Positions 16,871 through 25,884 of a stretch of 41,104 bases of DNA are shown here, piece by piece. This DNA comes from Methylobacter sp. (GTDB lineage Bacteria; Pseudomonadota; Gammaproteobacteria; Methylococcales; Methylomonadaceae). The first letter of the stretch is position 1. Every line of letters starts with the position of its first letter. Below the pieces are notes generated by a model, which did not search any database, had not been told where the DNA came from, and saw only the letters and a list, made by a program, of their open reading frames with translations. The DNA is taken from assembly GCA_030653985.1 (NCBI GenBank), contig JAURYJ010000027.1, positions 1 to 41,104 on the forward strand, in the 5' to 3' direction. The position numbers and the translations under genes were made by a program.

Positions 16871-17731
16871 CTAAGCCTCTTTTGTTTTTTCCATATCCAA
16901 CGCCGCTTGATACAACAGCTTTCTCCTAACTCCGGTAATTTCCACAGCCAGTGCAACTGCCGTTTTAATAGAGCATTCGCCCAGCAACACACGCAGTATC
17001 TTTTTCTGCTCAGGTGTAATAATTTGCTCTTTTTTATCGATGGTAGCGCCATCGACAATCACCACAAACTCGCCTCGCCTCATGTTCGCATCTTCTTCAA
17101 CCAACTTAAGCGCGTCAGCCAAGCTGGTTTTTACGATAGTTTCGTGTAACTTAGTCAGTTCTCTGGCTATCACGATCTGCCGATCCAACGGCAATATCTC
17201 GGCCATATCCTGCAAAGAGGCCAGAATCCGGTGACTGGACTCATAAAATACCCAGGTGGTCGGACGCAATAATCGTTCGCTAAAAAAGGATTTTCTGGCC
17301 GATGAAGTTCTTGGTGAAAAGCCTTCAAACGCAAACTGCGTAACCGGCAATCCCGCCGCAGATAATGCTGCAATCAATGCACAAGCGCCCGGCACCGGCA
17401 CCACATCAACCCCCGCTTCTTTGACCATTTTTACCAACGGCATACCAGGATCGCTTAACAGCGGCGTCCCTGCATCGGAAACCAGCGCAATAGATAAACC
17501 CTCAAGTAGCTTTTCCAGCAGCCCGATTGAGGCTTTATCTTCATTATGCTGATGCAACGAAATCAGTTTATTGCTGATGCCGTAATGCTGCAGCAGCATT
17601 TTCACATGCCGGGTATCTTCTGCGGCAATCAAATCGACCTGTTTTAATATTTCAACCGCCCTGAAGGTAATATCTGCTAAATTACCTATCGGCGTAGCAA
17701 CAACGTATAATTTGCCGCATTCACTTGACAT
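16871..17731 (-). CDS. rsmI: 16S rRNA (cytidine(1402)-2'-O)-methyltransferase
   Basis: RsmI is an SAM-dependent enzyme of the tetrapyrrole-methylase fold that 2'-O-methylates C1402 of 16S rRNA. The start region LYVVATPIGNLADITFRAVEIL, AAEDTRHVKMLLQHY, LVSDAGTPLLSDPG, VPVPGACALIAALSAAGLP and RRGEFVVIVDG are typical. I chose ATG 17731 (MSSECGKLYVV), 286 residues; the upstream in-frame start at 17740 adds only three residues. It is divergent from lpoA with 31 bases between the starts. Confidence 0.95.
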   Translation of the reverse strand: MSSECGKLYVVATPIGNLADITFRAVEILKQVDLIAAEDTRHVKMLLQHYGISNKLISLHQHNEDKASIGLLEKLLEGLSIALVSDAGTPLLSDPGMPLVKMVKEAGVDVVPVPGACALIAALSAAGLPVTQFAFEGFSPRTSSARKSFFSERLLRPTTWVFYESSHRILASLQDMAEILPLDRQIVIARELTKLHETIVKTSLADALKLVEEDANMRRGEFVVIVDGATIDKKEQIITPEQKKILRVLLGECSIKTAVALAVEITGVRRKLLYQAALDMEKTKEA

Positions 17732-17762
17732 TCGATACACTCACTTGAAATCCTCTAAAAAG

Positions 17763-19643
17763 ATGCAACCAAAATATAAGCCGCCATTATTATTCGTCCT
17801 GCTGCCTTTGTTTTTTTCCGGTTGCTCAACCACGCCTGCAAGCAATGCCATCGCTGAACAACCAGCACTGACAACACGACCCTTGATAAGAAACGACCGG
17901 CCGGAACAGATGGTTGAATTATACCAGCATCCTAATGCCCCATCGTTTTCGGAACAACATCAGCAACACTTACAGGCCATCGAGTCCCTAATCCAGGTCG
18001 GCGACGGCACTACGGCAAAAAAGTCTGCCGATACGATTAACCCTGCCGAGCTGTCGACCGAACAACGTACGCATCTGAGTCTGCTTTATGCCCAGATTCT
18101 GCTCAGTTTCGGCGAAGCCGAACAGGCCATTGAAAGTCTGGCACAAATTCAGCCACAACGGCTCAACGCGGGCAATCAGATTAAATATTTTCAATCGCAG
18201 GCCTTTGCCTACTCGTTGACAGGAAATTTGCTAGACAGCGCCAAATCCAGAATCGAACTGCATAAACTATTAACGTCTGCTGATGAGCTTGAAAAAAATC
18301 AGTCGGCTATTCTTGAAGCATTACGCCTGCTGCCTGATACCGACTTGCAGACTAACCAAACAGACGTTTTAGCTGGCTGGATGTCCTTAGCCCAAAGGTT
18401 AAAATATTTAAACCGGCCTGATTTTAATAGTCAAATAAGCCAATGGCGAACAAGCTTTCCAACGCATCCTGCCGACTTACGTTTTTTAGATAGCTCCCAG
18501 GACGTATCGGAAAATGCGCACTCACAACCCAAAGTCATCGCGCTGTTGTTACCCGAATCAGGGACGTTTGCCCAGGCAGGCAAAGCTATCCGCGCCGGGT
18601 TTATGGCAGCTTACAACCATGCAGACAACACCACCAAACCTACTATTACCTTTTACGACAGCGAACAATCGACACCGCAAGCCTTATACAACCAAGCTTT
18701 ATCAGAAGGCGCCGAATTAATCATTGGCCCGCTGGCTAAAGAACAGCTCCAAAGCCTAGCCGATACCATTAACTTTACTATACCGGTACTGGCATTAAAT
18801 CATATCCCAGGTCTGCAAAAAAACCGACTTTATCAATTTAGCCTCAGCCCACTAGATGATGCCGACCAAATCACCCATAAAGCATGGGAGGATGGACATC
18901 AAAAAGTGTTGCTGCTCGTTCCTGAAAACGCGCCAGGCAAACGCATCGCCAATTATTTAACCGAAGACTGGAAAAATCAGGACGGCACGATTCTGGAAAC
19001 ACAAACCTATAACCCCAAAGAAAAAGATTTTGCAACACCTGTGCAAAAATTGCTTAACCTGGATGAAAGCGAACAGCGTTACCATAAAATCCGTGCATTG
19101 ATACCTGAAGTAAAATACAGCCCGCGAAGACGGCAGGATGCTGATGCTATCTTGTTAAGCGCCTATAGCTCCGAGGCACGTTCTATCAATCCCCAGCTCC
19201 AATTTTATCAGTCTGAAGACCTTCCCGTTTATGCGATGCCTGCTGTTTACACTGGACAAATCAACGCGTCGTTGGATGCCGATCTTAATAAAATAACGTT
19301 TTGCGACATTCCCTGGTTATTCAATAAAGCCTATCAGGGAGAACTTGGGATCGATGCGCTACAAGAAACCTGGAAGCAATTTCCCCACGCTTATTTACGT
19401 CTGATTGCGATGGGCATTGATGCCTACAGCTTGGCTACCCGCCTGGACAATCTGGAAACCGATCCCTATCCCGGCACTACCGGGAAGCTATCACTGACCA
19501 CCGACCAGCGTATCGAGCGCGAACTGATCTGCGCCAAGTTCATCGACGGACAGCCCGAAATAACCGGCTTTACTAATGATTACGGAAACGCCGCCCCAAC
19601 AGCTGATACCGGGCAACAACAGCTTGATCATGCTGTTTACTAA
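17763..19643 (+). CDS. lpoA: Penicillin-binding protein activator LpoA
   Basis: LpoA is an outer-membrane lipoprotein that reaches through the periplasm to stimulate PBP1A. The product is 627 residues. It has a lipoprotein signal peptide ending LFFSGC (Cys at about 21), an N-terminal helical TPR-like domain (about 50-240) and a C-terminal periplasmic-binding-protein-like domain. The latter begins near KVIALLLPESGTFAQAGKAIRAGFMAAY and includes LIIGPLAKEQLQSLA. I chose ATG 17763 because it places the signal peptide correctly; the earlier in-frame codon at 17712 is TTG and would disrupt it. The downstream yraN-diaA-dolP order is the classic lpoA locus. Confidence 0.93.
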   Translation: MQPKYKPPLLFVLLPLFFSGCSTTPASNAIAEQPALTTRPLIRNDRPEQMVELYQHPNAPSFSEQHQQHLQAIESLIQVGDGTTAKKSADTINPAELSTEQRTHLSLLYAQILLSFGEAEQAIESLAQIQPQRLNAGNQIKYFQSQAFAYSLTGNLLDSAKSRIELHKLLTSADELEKNQSAILEALRLLPDTDLQTNQTDVLAGWMSLAQRLKYLNRPDFNSQISQWRTSFPTHPADLRFLDSSQDVSENAHSQPKVIALLLPESGTFAQAGKAIRAGFMAAYNHADNTTKPTITFYDSEQSTPQALYNQALSEGAELIIGPLAKEQLQSLADTINFTIPVLALNHIPGLQKNRLYQFSLSPLDDADQITHKAWEDGHQKVLLLVPENAPGKRIANYLTEDWKNQDGTILETQTYNPKEKDFATPVQKLLNLDESEQRYHKIRALIPEVKYSPRRRQDADAILLSAYSSEARSINPQLQFYQSEDLPVYAMPAVYTGQINASLDADLNKITFCDIPWLFNKAYQGELGIDALQETWKQFPHAYLRLIAMGIDAYSLATRLDNLETDPYPGTTGKLSLTTDQRIERELICAKFIDGQPEITGFTNDYGNAAPTADTGQQQLDHAVY

Positions 19644-19995
19644 GCTCAAGGCGAAAGCGGCGCATTTAATTCGCGGCGAAAACGCCGAAGAACAAGCCCA
19701 CAATTTCCTGATCAATAAAGGACTTAAACCGGTCAGCCGGAATTTTCGCTGCAAACAGGGTGAACTCGATTTAATCATGACCGACAAGCAGTCGCTGGTT
19801 ATTGTCGAAGTCCGGTTCCGCAAAACCGATAAATACGGCAGCGCGGCAGAAAGCATCACCCGCGCCAAACAATCCCGCATCATCGCGGCAACGCATGTCT
19901 ACCTTGCCTCCCAAAAAATCGACCGCCCGATTCGATTCGACGTGATCGCCATTTCCGGTAATGGCAACATCGACTGGATACAAAATGCATTTTAA
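19630..19995 (+). CDS. yraN: UPF0102 (YraN-family) nuclease-like protein
   Basis: YraN is a small protein with an endonuclease-like fold and no settled role. GENAEEQAHNFLINKGL, NFRCKQGELDLIM and VIVEVRFRKTDKYGSAAESIT carry the acidic E-D-ExR core of the family. The C-terminus RFDVIAISGNGNIDWIQNAF matches E. coli YraN closely. ATG 19630 overlaps the lpoA stop by 14 bases. The longer start at 19576 would lie deep in lpoA. Confidence 0.9.
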   Translation: MLFTKLKAKAAHLIRGENAEEQAHNFLINKGLKPVSRNFRCKQGELDLIMTDKQSLVIVEVRFRKTDKYGSAAESITRAKQSRIIAATHVYLASQKIDRPIRFDVIAISGNGNIDWIQNAF

Positions 19996-20069
19996 CGGCA
20001 GCAAATCCTCAAGCTGTTGAACTTAAAAAGTGTCGCAGGCTGGTACGATAGTCTTTATAATCTTTCGTT

Positions 20070-20657
20070 ATGAGCTTAAAAAATCACATAATTAACCATT
20101 TCACCCACAGTATTCAGGCCCAACAGGATACGCTGACCAACCTCTCTGATCTCATCGAGTTTGCCTCGCAACGGCTGGTCGCCACCTTGCTGAATGATAA
20201 GAAAATAGTCACTTGCGGCAATGGCCGTTCGGCGGCCGTCGCCCAGTTGCTATCATCGGCCATGCTTAATCAATACGAACGTGATCGACCGTCGTTACCC
20301 GCTATTGCCTTAACCACCGACACAGCCACCATCACCGCCATAGCCAATGACTATCATTTTGACGATATTTTCGCCAAACAACTCAGGGCCTTAGCGCAAA
20401 GCGGGGACATATTGGTCGCTTACACCGACGGCAACAATTCGGCCAATATCGCCAAAGCCATTACCACGGCGCACGATAAAGACATTACCGTCATCGCGCT
20501 GACCGGCAATAATGGCGGCATGATTGCCCCGCTACTCCATGAAACCGACATAGAAATTCGTGTACCGTCAAATTCTAGCATACATATTCAGGAAGTACAC
20601 GCAATGATTACCCATTGCTTATGCGACTTAATCGACCATCAATTGTTTGGCGGATAA
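20070..20657 (+). CDS. diaA: SIS-domain protein DiaA
   Basis: This phosphosugar-isomerase-fold protein belongs to the DiaA/GmhA family; E. coli DiaA is a tetramer that binds DnaA and promotes timely replication initiation. The 195-residue product aligns along its whole length with DiaA: CGNGRSAAVAQLLSSAMLNQYERDRPSLPAIALTTD, AIANDYHFDDIFAKQLRALA, ALTGNNGGM and the C-terminal HAMITHCLCDLIDHQLFG. The locus (yraN before, dolP after) favours DiaA over GmhA. A TATAAT sequence at 20056-20061 lies close upstream but has no convincing -35. Confidence 0.88.
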   Translation: MSLKNHIINHFTHSIQAQQDTLTNLSDLIEFASQRLVATLLNDKKIVTCGNGRSAAVAQLLSSAMLNQYERDRPSLPAIALTTDTATITAIANDYHFDDIFAKQLRALAQSGDILVAYTDGNNSANIAKAITTAHDKDITVIALTGNNGGMIAPLLHETDIEIRVPSNSSIHIQEVHAMITHCLCDLIDHQLFGG

Positions 20658-20660
20658 TCC

Positions 20661-21233
20661 ATGAAAAAGCTTTTATTATTACTGTTGGCGCAGAGTTTTT
20701 TTATTTCCGGCTGTTCGACGATTGCGACGAGCGATGCGGAAATAACCGACTTGTCATTATTAAATGATCGCCGTAGCCACGCGGCTATTTTGGCCGATGA
20801 AGCTATTGAAGACCATGCCGGAGCGCAGCTGAATGACGATGATGACTTACGCGAAAAATGTCACTTTAATATTACCGCCTATAACGGCGCGGTGCTGGTC
20901 ACCGGCGAGACACCCCAAGAAGAATTTCGCGACAGAATTATCGACATCGTTCGCGTCATTCCGGGTGTAAAACTGGTGCACAACAAGTTGATTATTGCCA
21001 ACCCCAGTCCTTATAACTTCCGCGCCAGTGACTCGCTGATTACCAGTAGAGTAAAAATCGCACTCACTCAAATACCTGAGTTCGATGCTTCCTGGGTCAA
21101 CGTTGTTACCGAAAAAAACACGGTTTACCTGATGGGCCTGGTACATAGAACCGAAGGCGCTGCCGCCATCGAAGCGACCCGATATCAGCCTGACATAAAA
21201 CAAATTATCACGATTTTTGAATACATTGACTAA
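20661..21233 (+). CDS. dolP: BON-domain outer-membrane lipoprotein DolP
   Basis: DolP (YraP) is a division-site outer-membrane lipoprotein with two BON domains that supports envelope integrity. The 190-residue product has a signal peptide with the lipobox FFISGC (Cys 18). The first BON domain (about 65-115) includes FNITAYNGAVLVTGETPQEEFRDRIIDIVRVIPGVKLVHNKL. The second (about 125-188) includes SRVKIALTQIPEFDASWVNVVTEKNTVYLMGLV. It starts three bases after the diaA stop. Confidence 0.93.
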   Translation: MKKLLLLLLAQSFFISGCSTIATSDAEITDLSLLNDRRSHAAILADEAIEDHAGAQLNDDDDLREKCHFNITAYNGAVLVTGETPQEEFRDRIIDIVRVIPGVKLVHNKLIIANPSPYNFRASDSLITSRVKIALTQIPEFDASWVNVVTEKNTVYLMGLVHRTEGAAAIEATRYQPDIKQIITIFEYID

Positions 21234-22623
21234 TATTGCCCCCTTACCTGCCGATTTCTTAACCTTGCTGGCTGAAACTTTTGCCGCCGGTGATCTGTTA
21301 ACTGCGCCTGAAGACTGCTGGACTTACGGCTATGACAACAGCCGCCGCCATGTGTTGCCTCAAGCCGTGGTTTTTCCGACCACGCATGAACAAGTCGTCG
21401 GTGTCGTTAACGCCTGCAACCGATTCAATATTGCGTTGACGGCCAGAGGACGCGGCACCGGAACCACCGGCGCCACCGTCCCGCTTAAAGGCGGACTGAT
21501 TGTGTCGCTGGAACGCATGAACAAGCTGATCGAGTTTTCTCCCGATAACCGCTACATCATCGTGGAACCGGGCATGACCAACCAGCAGGTACAGGATATC
21601 GCCAAAGAGCGGGGCTTTTTTTGGCCGCCTGACCCGACCAGCGCCGCATTCTGTAGCGTCGGCGGCAATCTGGCCTACAACTCCGCAGGCCCCAGGGCGG
21701 TAAAATACGGCACGCCCAGGGAAAATACGCTGGGCTTGCGTGCAGTCACCGGCGCGGGCAAAGAAATCCGCGTCGGCGTTCATACCAGCAAAGGCGTGGT
21801 CGGCTATGACCTGACCCGGCTGATACTCGGCTCGGAAGGCACTCTGGCGATTATTACCCAGGCCACGTTAAAACTGACACCGCTGCCGGAAGCGACCAAA
21901 ACGCTTCGGGCTATCTACAATTCCGTTTTTGATGCGGCCAAAGCCGTTTCCGCAATCATGTCACAGCCGGTCATTCCCTGTGCGCTGGAATTTATCGACG
22001 GCAATGCGATCAACATGATCCGGCAGTATTCGGAAACCGATCTGCCCGACCATGCAGGCGCGATGTTAATGATCGAGGTCGACGGACAGCTGGAAGGTTT
22101 GGATACGGCCGCTGAAAAAGTGGCTGCCGCCGCCAAAAACGATGGTCTTTTGGACATCCGACTGGCTCAGACCGATGCCGAAGTTAAAGCGCTCTGGCAA
22201 ACCCGAAAGGCCCTGTCTCCGGCGCTGCGCAAAGTGGCACCAAAAAAAATCAATGAAGACGTGGTGGTGCCGGTTACCGAAATGCCCGCATTAATAGCCG
22301 GACTGGGTGAGCTGTCAAAAAAATACGACCTGCCCATTATCAACTTTGGTCACGCGGGCAACGGCAATATTCATGTGAATTTATTACTCGATCCCGATCA
22401 GCCCGAACAAGGCAAAAAAGCCCATGCTTGTCTGGACGAAATTTTTTCTTTGGTGTTGGCGCTAAACGGTACATTGTCCGGCGAGCATGGCGTGGGCCTG
22501 GAAAAGCGGGATTTTGTCGATCGGGAACTGGATGCGAATTCTTTGGAGCTGATGAGAAATATTAAGCGCCAGTTCGATCCGAACGGCATACTCAATCCCG
22601 ATAAAATGTTTCCGCTGGTTTAG
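21217..22623 (+). CDS. FAD-linked oxidase, GlcD/D-lactate dehydrogenase family
   Basis: This is a flavin-dependent 2-hydroxyacid dehydrogenase of the glycolate oxidase GlcD, D-lactate or D-2-hydroxyglutarate group. The FAD_binding_4 domain (about 40-215) shows TARGRGTGTTGATVPLKGG, VEPGMTNQQVQDIA, CSVGGNLAYNSAGPRAVKYG and LILGSEGTLAIITQATL. The C-terminal FAD-oxidase domain has INFGHAGNGNIHVNLLLDP and LSGEHGVGLEKRDF. The exact substrate cannot be told from sequence. No ATG aligns with the N-terminus: the gene begins at TTG 21217 or TTG 21226 and overlaps the dolP stop. It ends one base from the convergent flavin reductase gene. Confidence 0.88.
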   Translation: MNTLTNIAPLPADFLTLLAETFAAGDLLTAPEDCWTYGYDNSRRHVLPQAVVFPTTHEQVVGVVNACNRFNIALTARGRGTGTTGATVPLKGGLIVSLERMNKLIEFSPDNRYIIVEPGMTNQQVQDIAKERGFFWPPDPTSAAFCSVGGNLAYNSAGPRAVKYGTPRENTLGLRAVTGAGKEIRVGVHTSKGVVGYDLTRLILGSEGTLAIITQATLKLTPLPEATKTLRAIYNSVFDAAKAVSAIMSQPVIPCALEFIDGNAINMIRQYSETDLPDHAGAMLMIEVDGQLEGLDTAAEKVAAAAKNDGLLDIRLAQTDAEVKALWQTRKALSPALRKVAPKKINEDVVVPVTEMPALIAGLGELSKKYDLPIINFGHAGNGNIHVNLLLDPDQPEQGKKAHACLDEIFSLVLALNGTLSGEHGVGLEKRDFVDRELDANSLELMRNIKRQFDPNGILNPDKMFPLV

Positions 22624-22624
22624 C

Positions 22625-23104
22625 TTATCGGTATAACTCGGCACTGCCGTCCATGTCGCCGGTCTGGCCGTACAACAATGGCCGCCCCTGATTAAGCGCT
22701 GCCGCAGCAACCACCTTGCACACCGCAATCTTATGATCACCGGCATCGGCATAATGACTGATCTGACAGTCAAAGAAAGCAAGGCTTTCGGATAAAACCG
22801 GCGCACCGCTTTCGGCTGTCTGCCATTGAAATCCTGCCATCTTGTCTTTCGCTGATCGGCCAAAATGCTCCGCTAGCGCATACTGATCCTGTGCCAAGAC
22901 ATTAACCGTGCAAACGCCGCTTTCCTGCAACAATTGATAGGAATAATGCTCGGGATTAATGCTGATCGCCAGCAACAAAGGATCGAAAGACACTTGCATC
23001 ACCCAGGCCGCAGTAAAGGCATTTTGACGCTCGCCTTTGCCAACACCGATCACATAGACACCGTGACTGATCTGTTTAACCAATGTCTCCGCATGTTCAA
23101 TCAT
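22625..23104 (-). CDS. Flavin reductase-like domain protein
   Basis: This small FMN-binding split-barrel protein belongs to the flavin reductase-like family (PF01613). Members reduce FMN or FAD, or serve as the reductase part of two-component oxygenases. The 159-residue product has the family pattern GVYVIGVGKGERQNAFTAAWVMQVSFDPLLLAISINPEHYSYQLLQES, then GVCTVNVLA, and the late SHYADAGDHKIAVCKVVAA segment. I chose ATG 23104 (MIEHAETLVKQ), just after the nadC stop, because a longer reading would lie inside nadC. The partner enzyme is unknown; co-transcription with nadC is likely from the spacing. Confidence 0.85.
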   Translation of the reverse strand: MIEHAETLVKQISHGVYVIGVGKGERQNAFTAAWVMQVSFDPLLLAISINPEHYSYQLLQESGVCTVNVLAQDQYALAEHFGRSAKDKMAGFQWQTAESGAPVLSESLAFFDCQISHYADAGDHKIAVCKVVAAAALNQGRPLLYGQTGDMDGSAELYR

Positions 23105-23105
23105 G

Positions 23106-23936
23106 TTAATGCACCAGCTTAATGCGCATCGATAAATCGACCGCCCGGACATGCTTGGTTAAGGCGCCGATGGAAATAAAATCGACGCCGGTCTCGGCAA
23201 TTGCCCTGATATTGTCCAGGCCGATATTGCCAGAAGCCTCAAGCTCTATGGCTTCGGAGTTTAATTTCACCGCCTCGGCCAACATTTCAAGGCTGAAATT
23301 GTCGAGCATGATCCGGTCAGGCTTTGCAGCGCTTGCTTCCAGAAATTCCTGCATTGATTCGACCTCGACTTCCACAGGAACCGACGTCAACTCACGCGCC
23401 GACCGGATTGCCTGAGCAATGGAACCTGCCGCTATGATATGATTTTCCTTGATCAAAATTCCGTCATACAAGCCGATCCGATGGTTATAACAACCGCCAC
23501 AGGCAACCGCATATTTTTGCGCATTTCTAAGGCCCGGAATGGTTTTCCGGGTATCCAGCACTTTACAGCCTGTACCGGAAACCGCATCGGCATATTGCCT
23601 GGCAACGGTTGCCGTTGCTGACAAGGTTTGCAGCAAATTCAGCGCGGTACGTTCACCGGTCAGCAAGCCTCTAGCTGAACCCTTGAGTTTACATAAAAGC
23701 GTATTTTTACCGACCGCTTCGCCTTCAGTAGCTAACCAATTGATATTAACGCCAGCATCCAAAGATTTAAATACCGCATCAAACCAAGCCAGACCGCAAA
23801 GCACCATGTCTTCCCGGGTAATCACTTCAGCTTCTGCCGTCATGGTTTCAGGAATGATGGCGGCGGTTATGTCGCCGGAACCGATGTCTTCTTCGAGGAA
23901 AGGTTTTATGTCTACCCGGTTCAATTGTTCTGTCAT
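23106..23936 (-). CDS. nadC: Nicotinate-nucleotide pyrophosphorylase (carboxylating)
   Basis: NadC converts quinolinate and PRPP to nicotinate mononucleotide in de novo NAD synthesis. The 276-residue protein shows FLEEDIGSGDIT near the start, LLTGERTALNLLQTLSATAT, LDTRKTIPGLRNAQKYAVACGG (substrate-binding Arg and Lys residues), HRIGLYDGILIKENHI and EVEVESMQE. It ends with IMLDNFSLE and ASGNIGLDNIRAIAETGVDFISIGALTKH. ATG 23936 overlaps the preceding DUF1631 stop as ATGA, so the two are translationally coupled. Confidence 0.96.
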   Translation of the reverse strand: MTEQLNRVDIKPFLEEDIGSGDITAAIIPETMTAEAEVITREDMVLCGLAWFDAVFKSLDAGVNINWLATEGEAVGKNTLLCKLKGSARGLLTGERTALNLLQTLSATATVARQYADAVSGTGCKVLDTRKTIPGLRNAQKYAVACGGCYNHRIGLYDGILIKENHIIAAGSIAQAIRSARELTSVPVEVEVESMQEFLEASAAKPDRIMLDNFSLEMLAEAVKLNSEAIELEASGNIGLDNIRAIAETGVDFISIGALTKHVRAVDLSMRIKLVH

Positions 23937-25009
23937 AAGCTCATTAACTCTGAAAGTACTCGTTCACTGATTGTTTTTTGGTCAAGTATAACAATAGACG
24001 CTTGCCCATGGTGCAGCTTTTCTGCCAACGCGTCTATTTGAATCTCAAACATTTTTACTCCGTTTTTACCAGAAAACAGGCTATTTTCGGCGTCTTTCCA
24101 AATCAGTTTTCCCCATTGCGTTGCTGATTCCTTGGAAAATGCGACCCAGCTATCCACAGCAAGATTTTTAGCCTGCTCCAAGCTGTCATCTGCTAGCCCT
24201 ACGGCTGTTATTTTTTCGCCCGTAATCCGTTGCTCACTCACATCATTCCGTGTGTTTTTAGTCTCTTTTTTATCCATTAAAATAATATGCCATACGGCAA
24301 GGTCTTTAAAAAAACGCGCCTGTGCAGTCTTATCGTATGAAGTTTGCTTCAAGCCTTTTCTTAAGGCTGCAATCAACCCCGGCAATAATGCTAACAGCTG
24401 TTTTCTTTGATGGTCATCTGCCGGAGGCATGACGCTTACAATCAGCTCATCCATGGCCTGCACCGTTTTTTCCCACTGCTCCGGCAACTCATCTTTACCC
24501 GTATAGACATCTAGCAACACCTCCGACCAAATACCCTGCAGAAACTCGACTATTGCTGTCGGCGCCTTTTTGCCCATCAAGCTGTTTTCAATAGTTATAG
24601 TGACAATTTTTCTGCTCGCCCTCAATGCCTGTTCATTTATCATCAACTCCTTGGCAATCTCTTCGAGATTCTGACTATGCTGCTTTTGTTTGCTCAGATA
24701 GAGCGAAAACTCACTGGCTGCTGCGGTCCAACCGGAAAGCTCGAAACCGCTATCCCGGGTTATTTTTTTCACTGTGCTGGCAATACGCTGTTGAATTAGC
24801 CGATCGTCACACGCTTCCGTATTTAAAAACCTCCCGGCTGCAAACATATCATCAAGCAACTGTCTGACCGGATTTTTCGGGTTGAAAAAAATACCGTATC
24901 GTCCTAAAGAGGCCACCGAAAAAGGAATTTCCAGTTGTAAAATAGCCATTTTTACAGATTTTTGAAGCGACTCATCTTTGTTTATTGCGCTAAAAATCAA
25001 AGCCACCAA
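23933..25009 (-). CDS. DUF1631 protein, C-terminal part (after amber codon)
   Basis: This ORF is in the same frame as the ORF at 25028-25759 and is separated from it only by the TAG at 25028-25030. Reading through gives LAK-stop-DEDVLDLVALIF, which is where a DUF1631 (PF07793) protein continues. The segment MAILQLEIPFSVASLGRYGIFFNPKNPVRQLLDDM resembles the conserved core (LQIPVLKVAL, HPARRLLD) of that family. The listed start at 25009 is only a TTG with no ribosome site. The combined product would be 608 residues. The function of DUF1631 is not known to me. The stop overlaps nadC by ATGA. Confidence 0.7.
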   Translation of the reverse strand: MVALIFSAINKDESLQKSVKMAILQLEIPFSVASLGRYGIFFNPKNPVRQLLDDMFAAGRFLNTEACDDRLIQQRIASTVKKITRDSGFELSGWTAAASEFSLYLSKQKQHSQNLEEIAKELMINEQALRASRKIVTITIENSLMGKKAPTAIVEFLQGIWSEVLLDVYTGKDELPEQWEKTVQAMDELIVSVMPPADDHQRKQLLALLPGLIAALRKGLKQTSYDKTAQARFFKDLAVWHIILMDKKETKNTRNDVSEQRITGEKITAVGLADDSLEQAKNLAVDSWVAFSKESATQWGKLIWKDAENSLFSGKNGVKMFEIQIDALAEKLHHGQASIVILDQKTISERVLSELMSL

Positions 25010-25027
25010 ATCCAGTACATCCTCATC

Positions 25028-25759
25028 CTATTTGGCCAATATTTTGTCATCAACACTAAAACTCAGTTCCTTCAGTTTTTTAAGGACTTGCCATTTTAAC
25101 GGCTGCTTGTTTTCACCCGAATCGGTGTCATCATTAAACTGCTGAAGCATTTGCAAGGCATATTTTATTTCAACCTGTTCATAAAACACATGCGCGGTAA
25201 CTGAAATTGAATCATAAGCAGAGGGGAAATGAGCCCATCGCCATAGCTCCAGTTTTTCCTGTAACAGGGCAAACTCAGCACTGATCTGCTCAGCGCCCTC
25301 GGAAGCAGGCTTGGCGTTTTCCCTGATCTCGCCTACTACGTACAACGGCGCAGGCATCGGGACATCGTTATACTGCTCTACCACCACTATCTCTGGGATC
25401 ACATCAGCTTCACACTGTTTAATCAGTTCACGATAAATAAATCCCAACTGACTAAAGACAACCACTTCAAAGGTTTTATATAACGCAATCCGGCCATCTG
25501 CATTTAATTTCAGCGGTTTAAGTGGGTAGCCAATATCTCTACGAACTGAACGCAGATATTCCAGTAATTTTATATACCGCTCTTTGTTCATTTTTTCGCG
25601 GTTTTTACCTAACTGCAAACCAAATTCAACATCGATACGCATACAGCAATCATCGACTGCTTGCTCAAAATGCTGAAAAAAAATCAGCTTAATTTTGCTT
25701 AATATCGTAGTATTCTTCACTTTATCCAAACCTGAATTTAGTTGCTGCCGGTTACCCAT
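25028..25759 (-). CDS. DUF1631 protein, N-terminal part (ends at amber codon)
   Basis: This 243-residue ORF begins at ATG 25759 and ends at a single TAG (25028-25030). It is the N-terminal region of a DUF1631-type protein. Mostly helical sequence is visible, such as ILSKIKLIFFQHFEQAVDDC near the start and LLQEKLELWRWAH near residue 170. The same frame continues for 364 codons past the TAG. I therefore regard this and the ORF at 23933-25009 as one interrupted gene: either a recent pseudogene, a sequencing error or a read-through case. The location between nadC and ampD is shared, as I recall, with other gammaproteobacteria such as Pseudomonas. Confidence 0.7.
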   Translation of the reverse strand: MGNRQQLNSGLDKVKNTTILSKIKLIFFQHFEQAVDDCCMRIDVEFGLQLGKNREKMNKERYIKLLEYLRSVRRDIGYPLKPLKLNADGRIALYKTFEVVVFSQLGFIYRELIKQCEADVIPEIVVVEQYNDVPMPAPLYVVGEIRENAKPASEGAEQISAEFALLQEKLELWRWAHFPSAYDSISVTAHVFYEQVEIKYALQMLQQFNDDTDSGENKQPLKWQVLKKLKELSFSVDDKILAK

Positions 25760-25884
25760 AGCAATAGTTCTGCCGTCAATGAAAGATAAATTAGTCTAGT
25801 ACTCCCCTAGTATTTTGACTAATAATAGGCATATCCAGTCTAAATACTGTGCGTTATTTCCGTTTTTTACTTTTTGTCCAGCCC

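Noticed and set aside
25028..25030. TAG in the DUF1631 gene as a pyrrolysine codon
   Set aside because: Nothing in the window suggests a pyrrolysine system; a nonsense mutation or sequencing error is simpler.
25801..25860. TTGACT upstream of ampD as a sigma70 promoter
   Set aside because: No acceptable -10 hexamer occurs at 16-18 bases; the promoter could not be supported.
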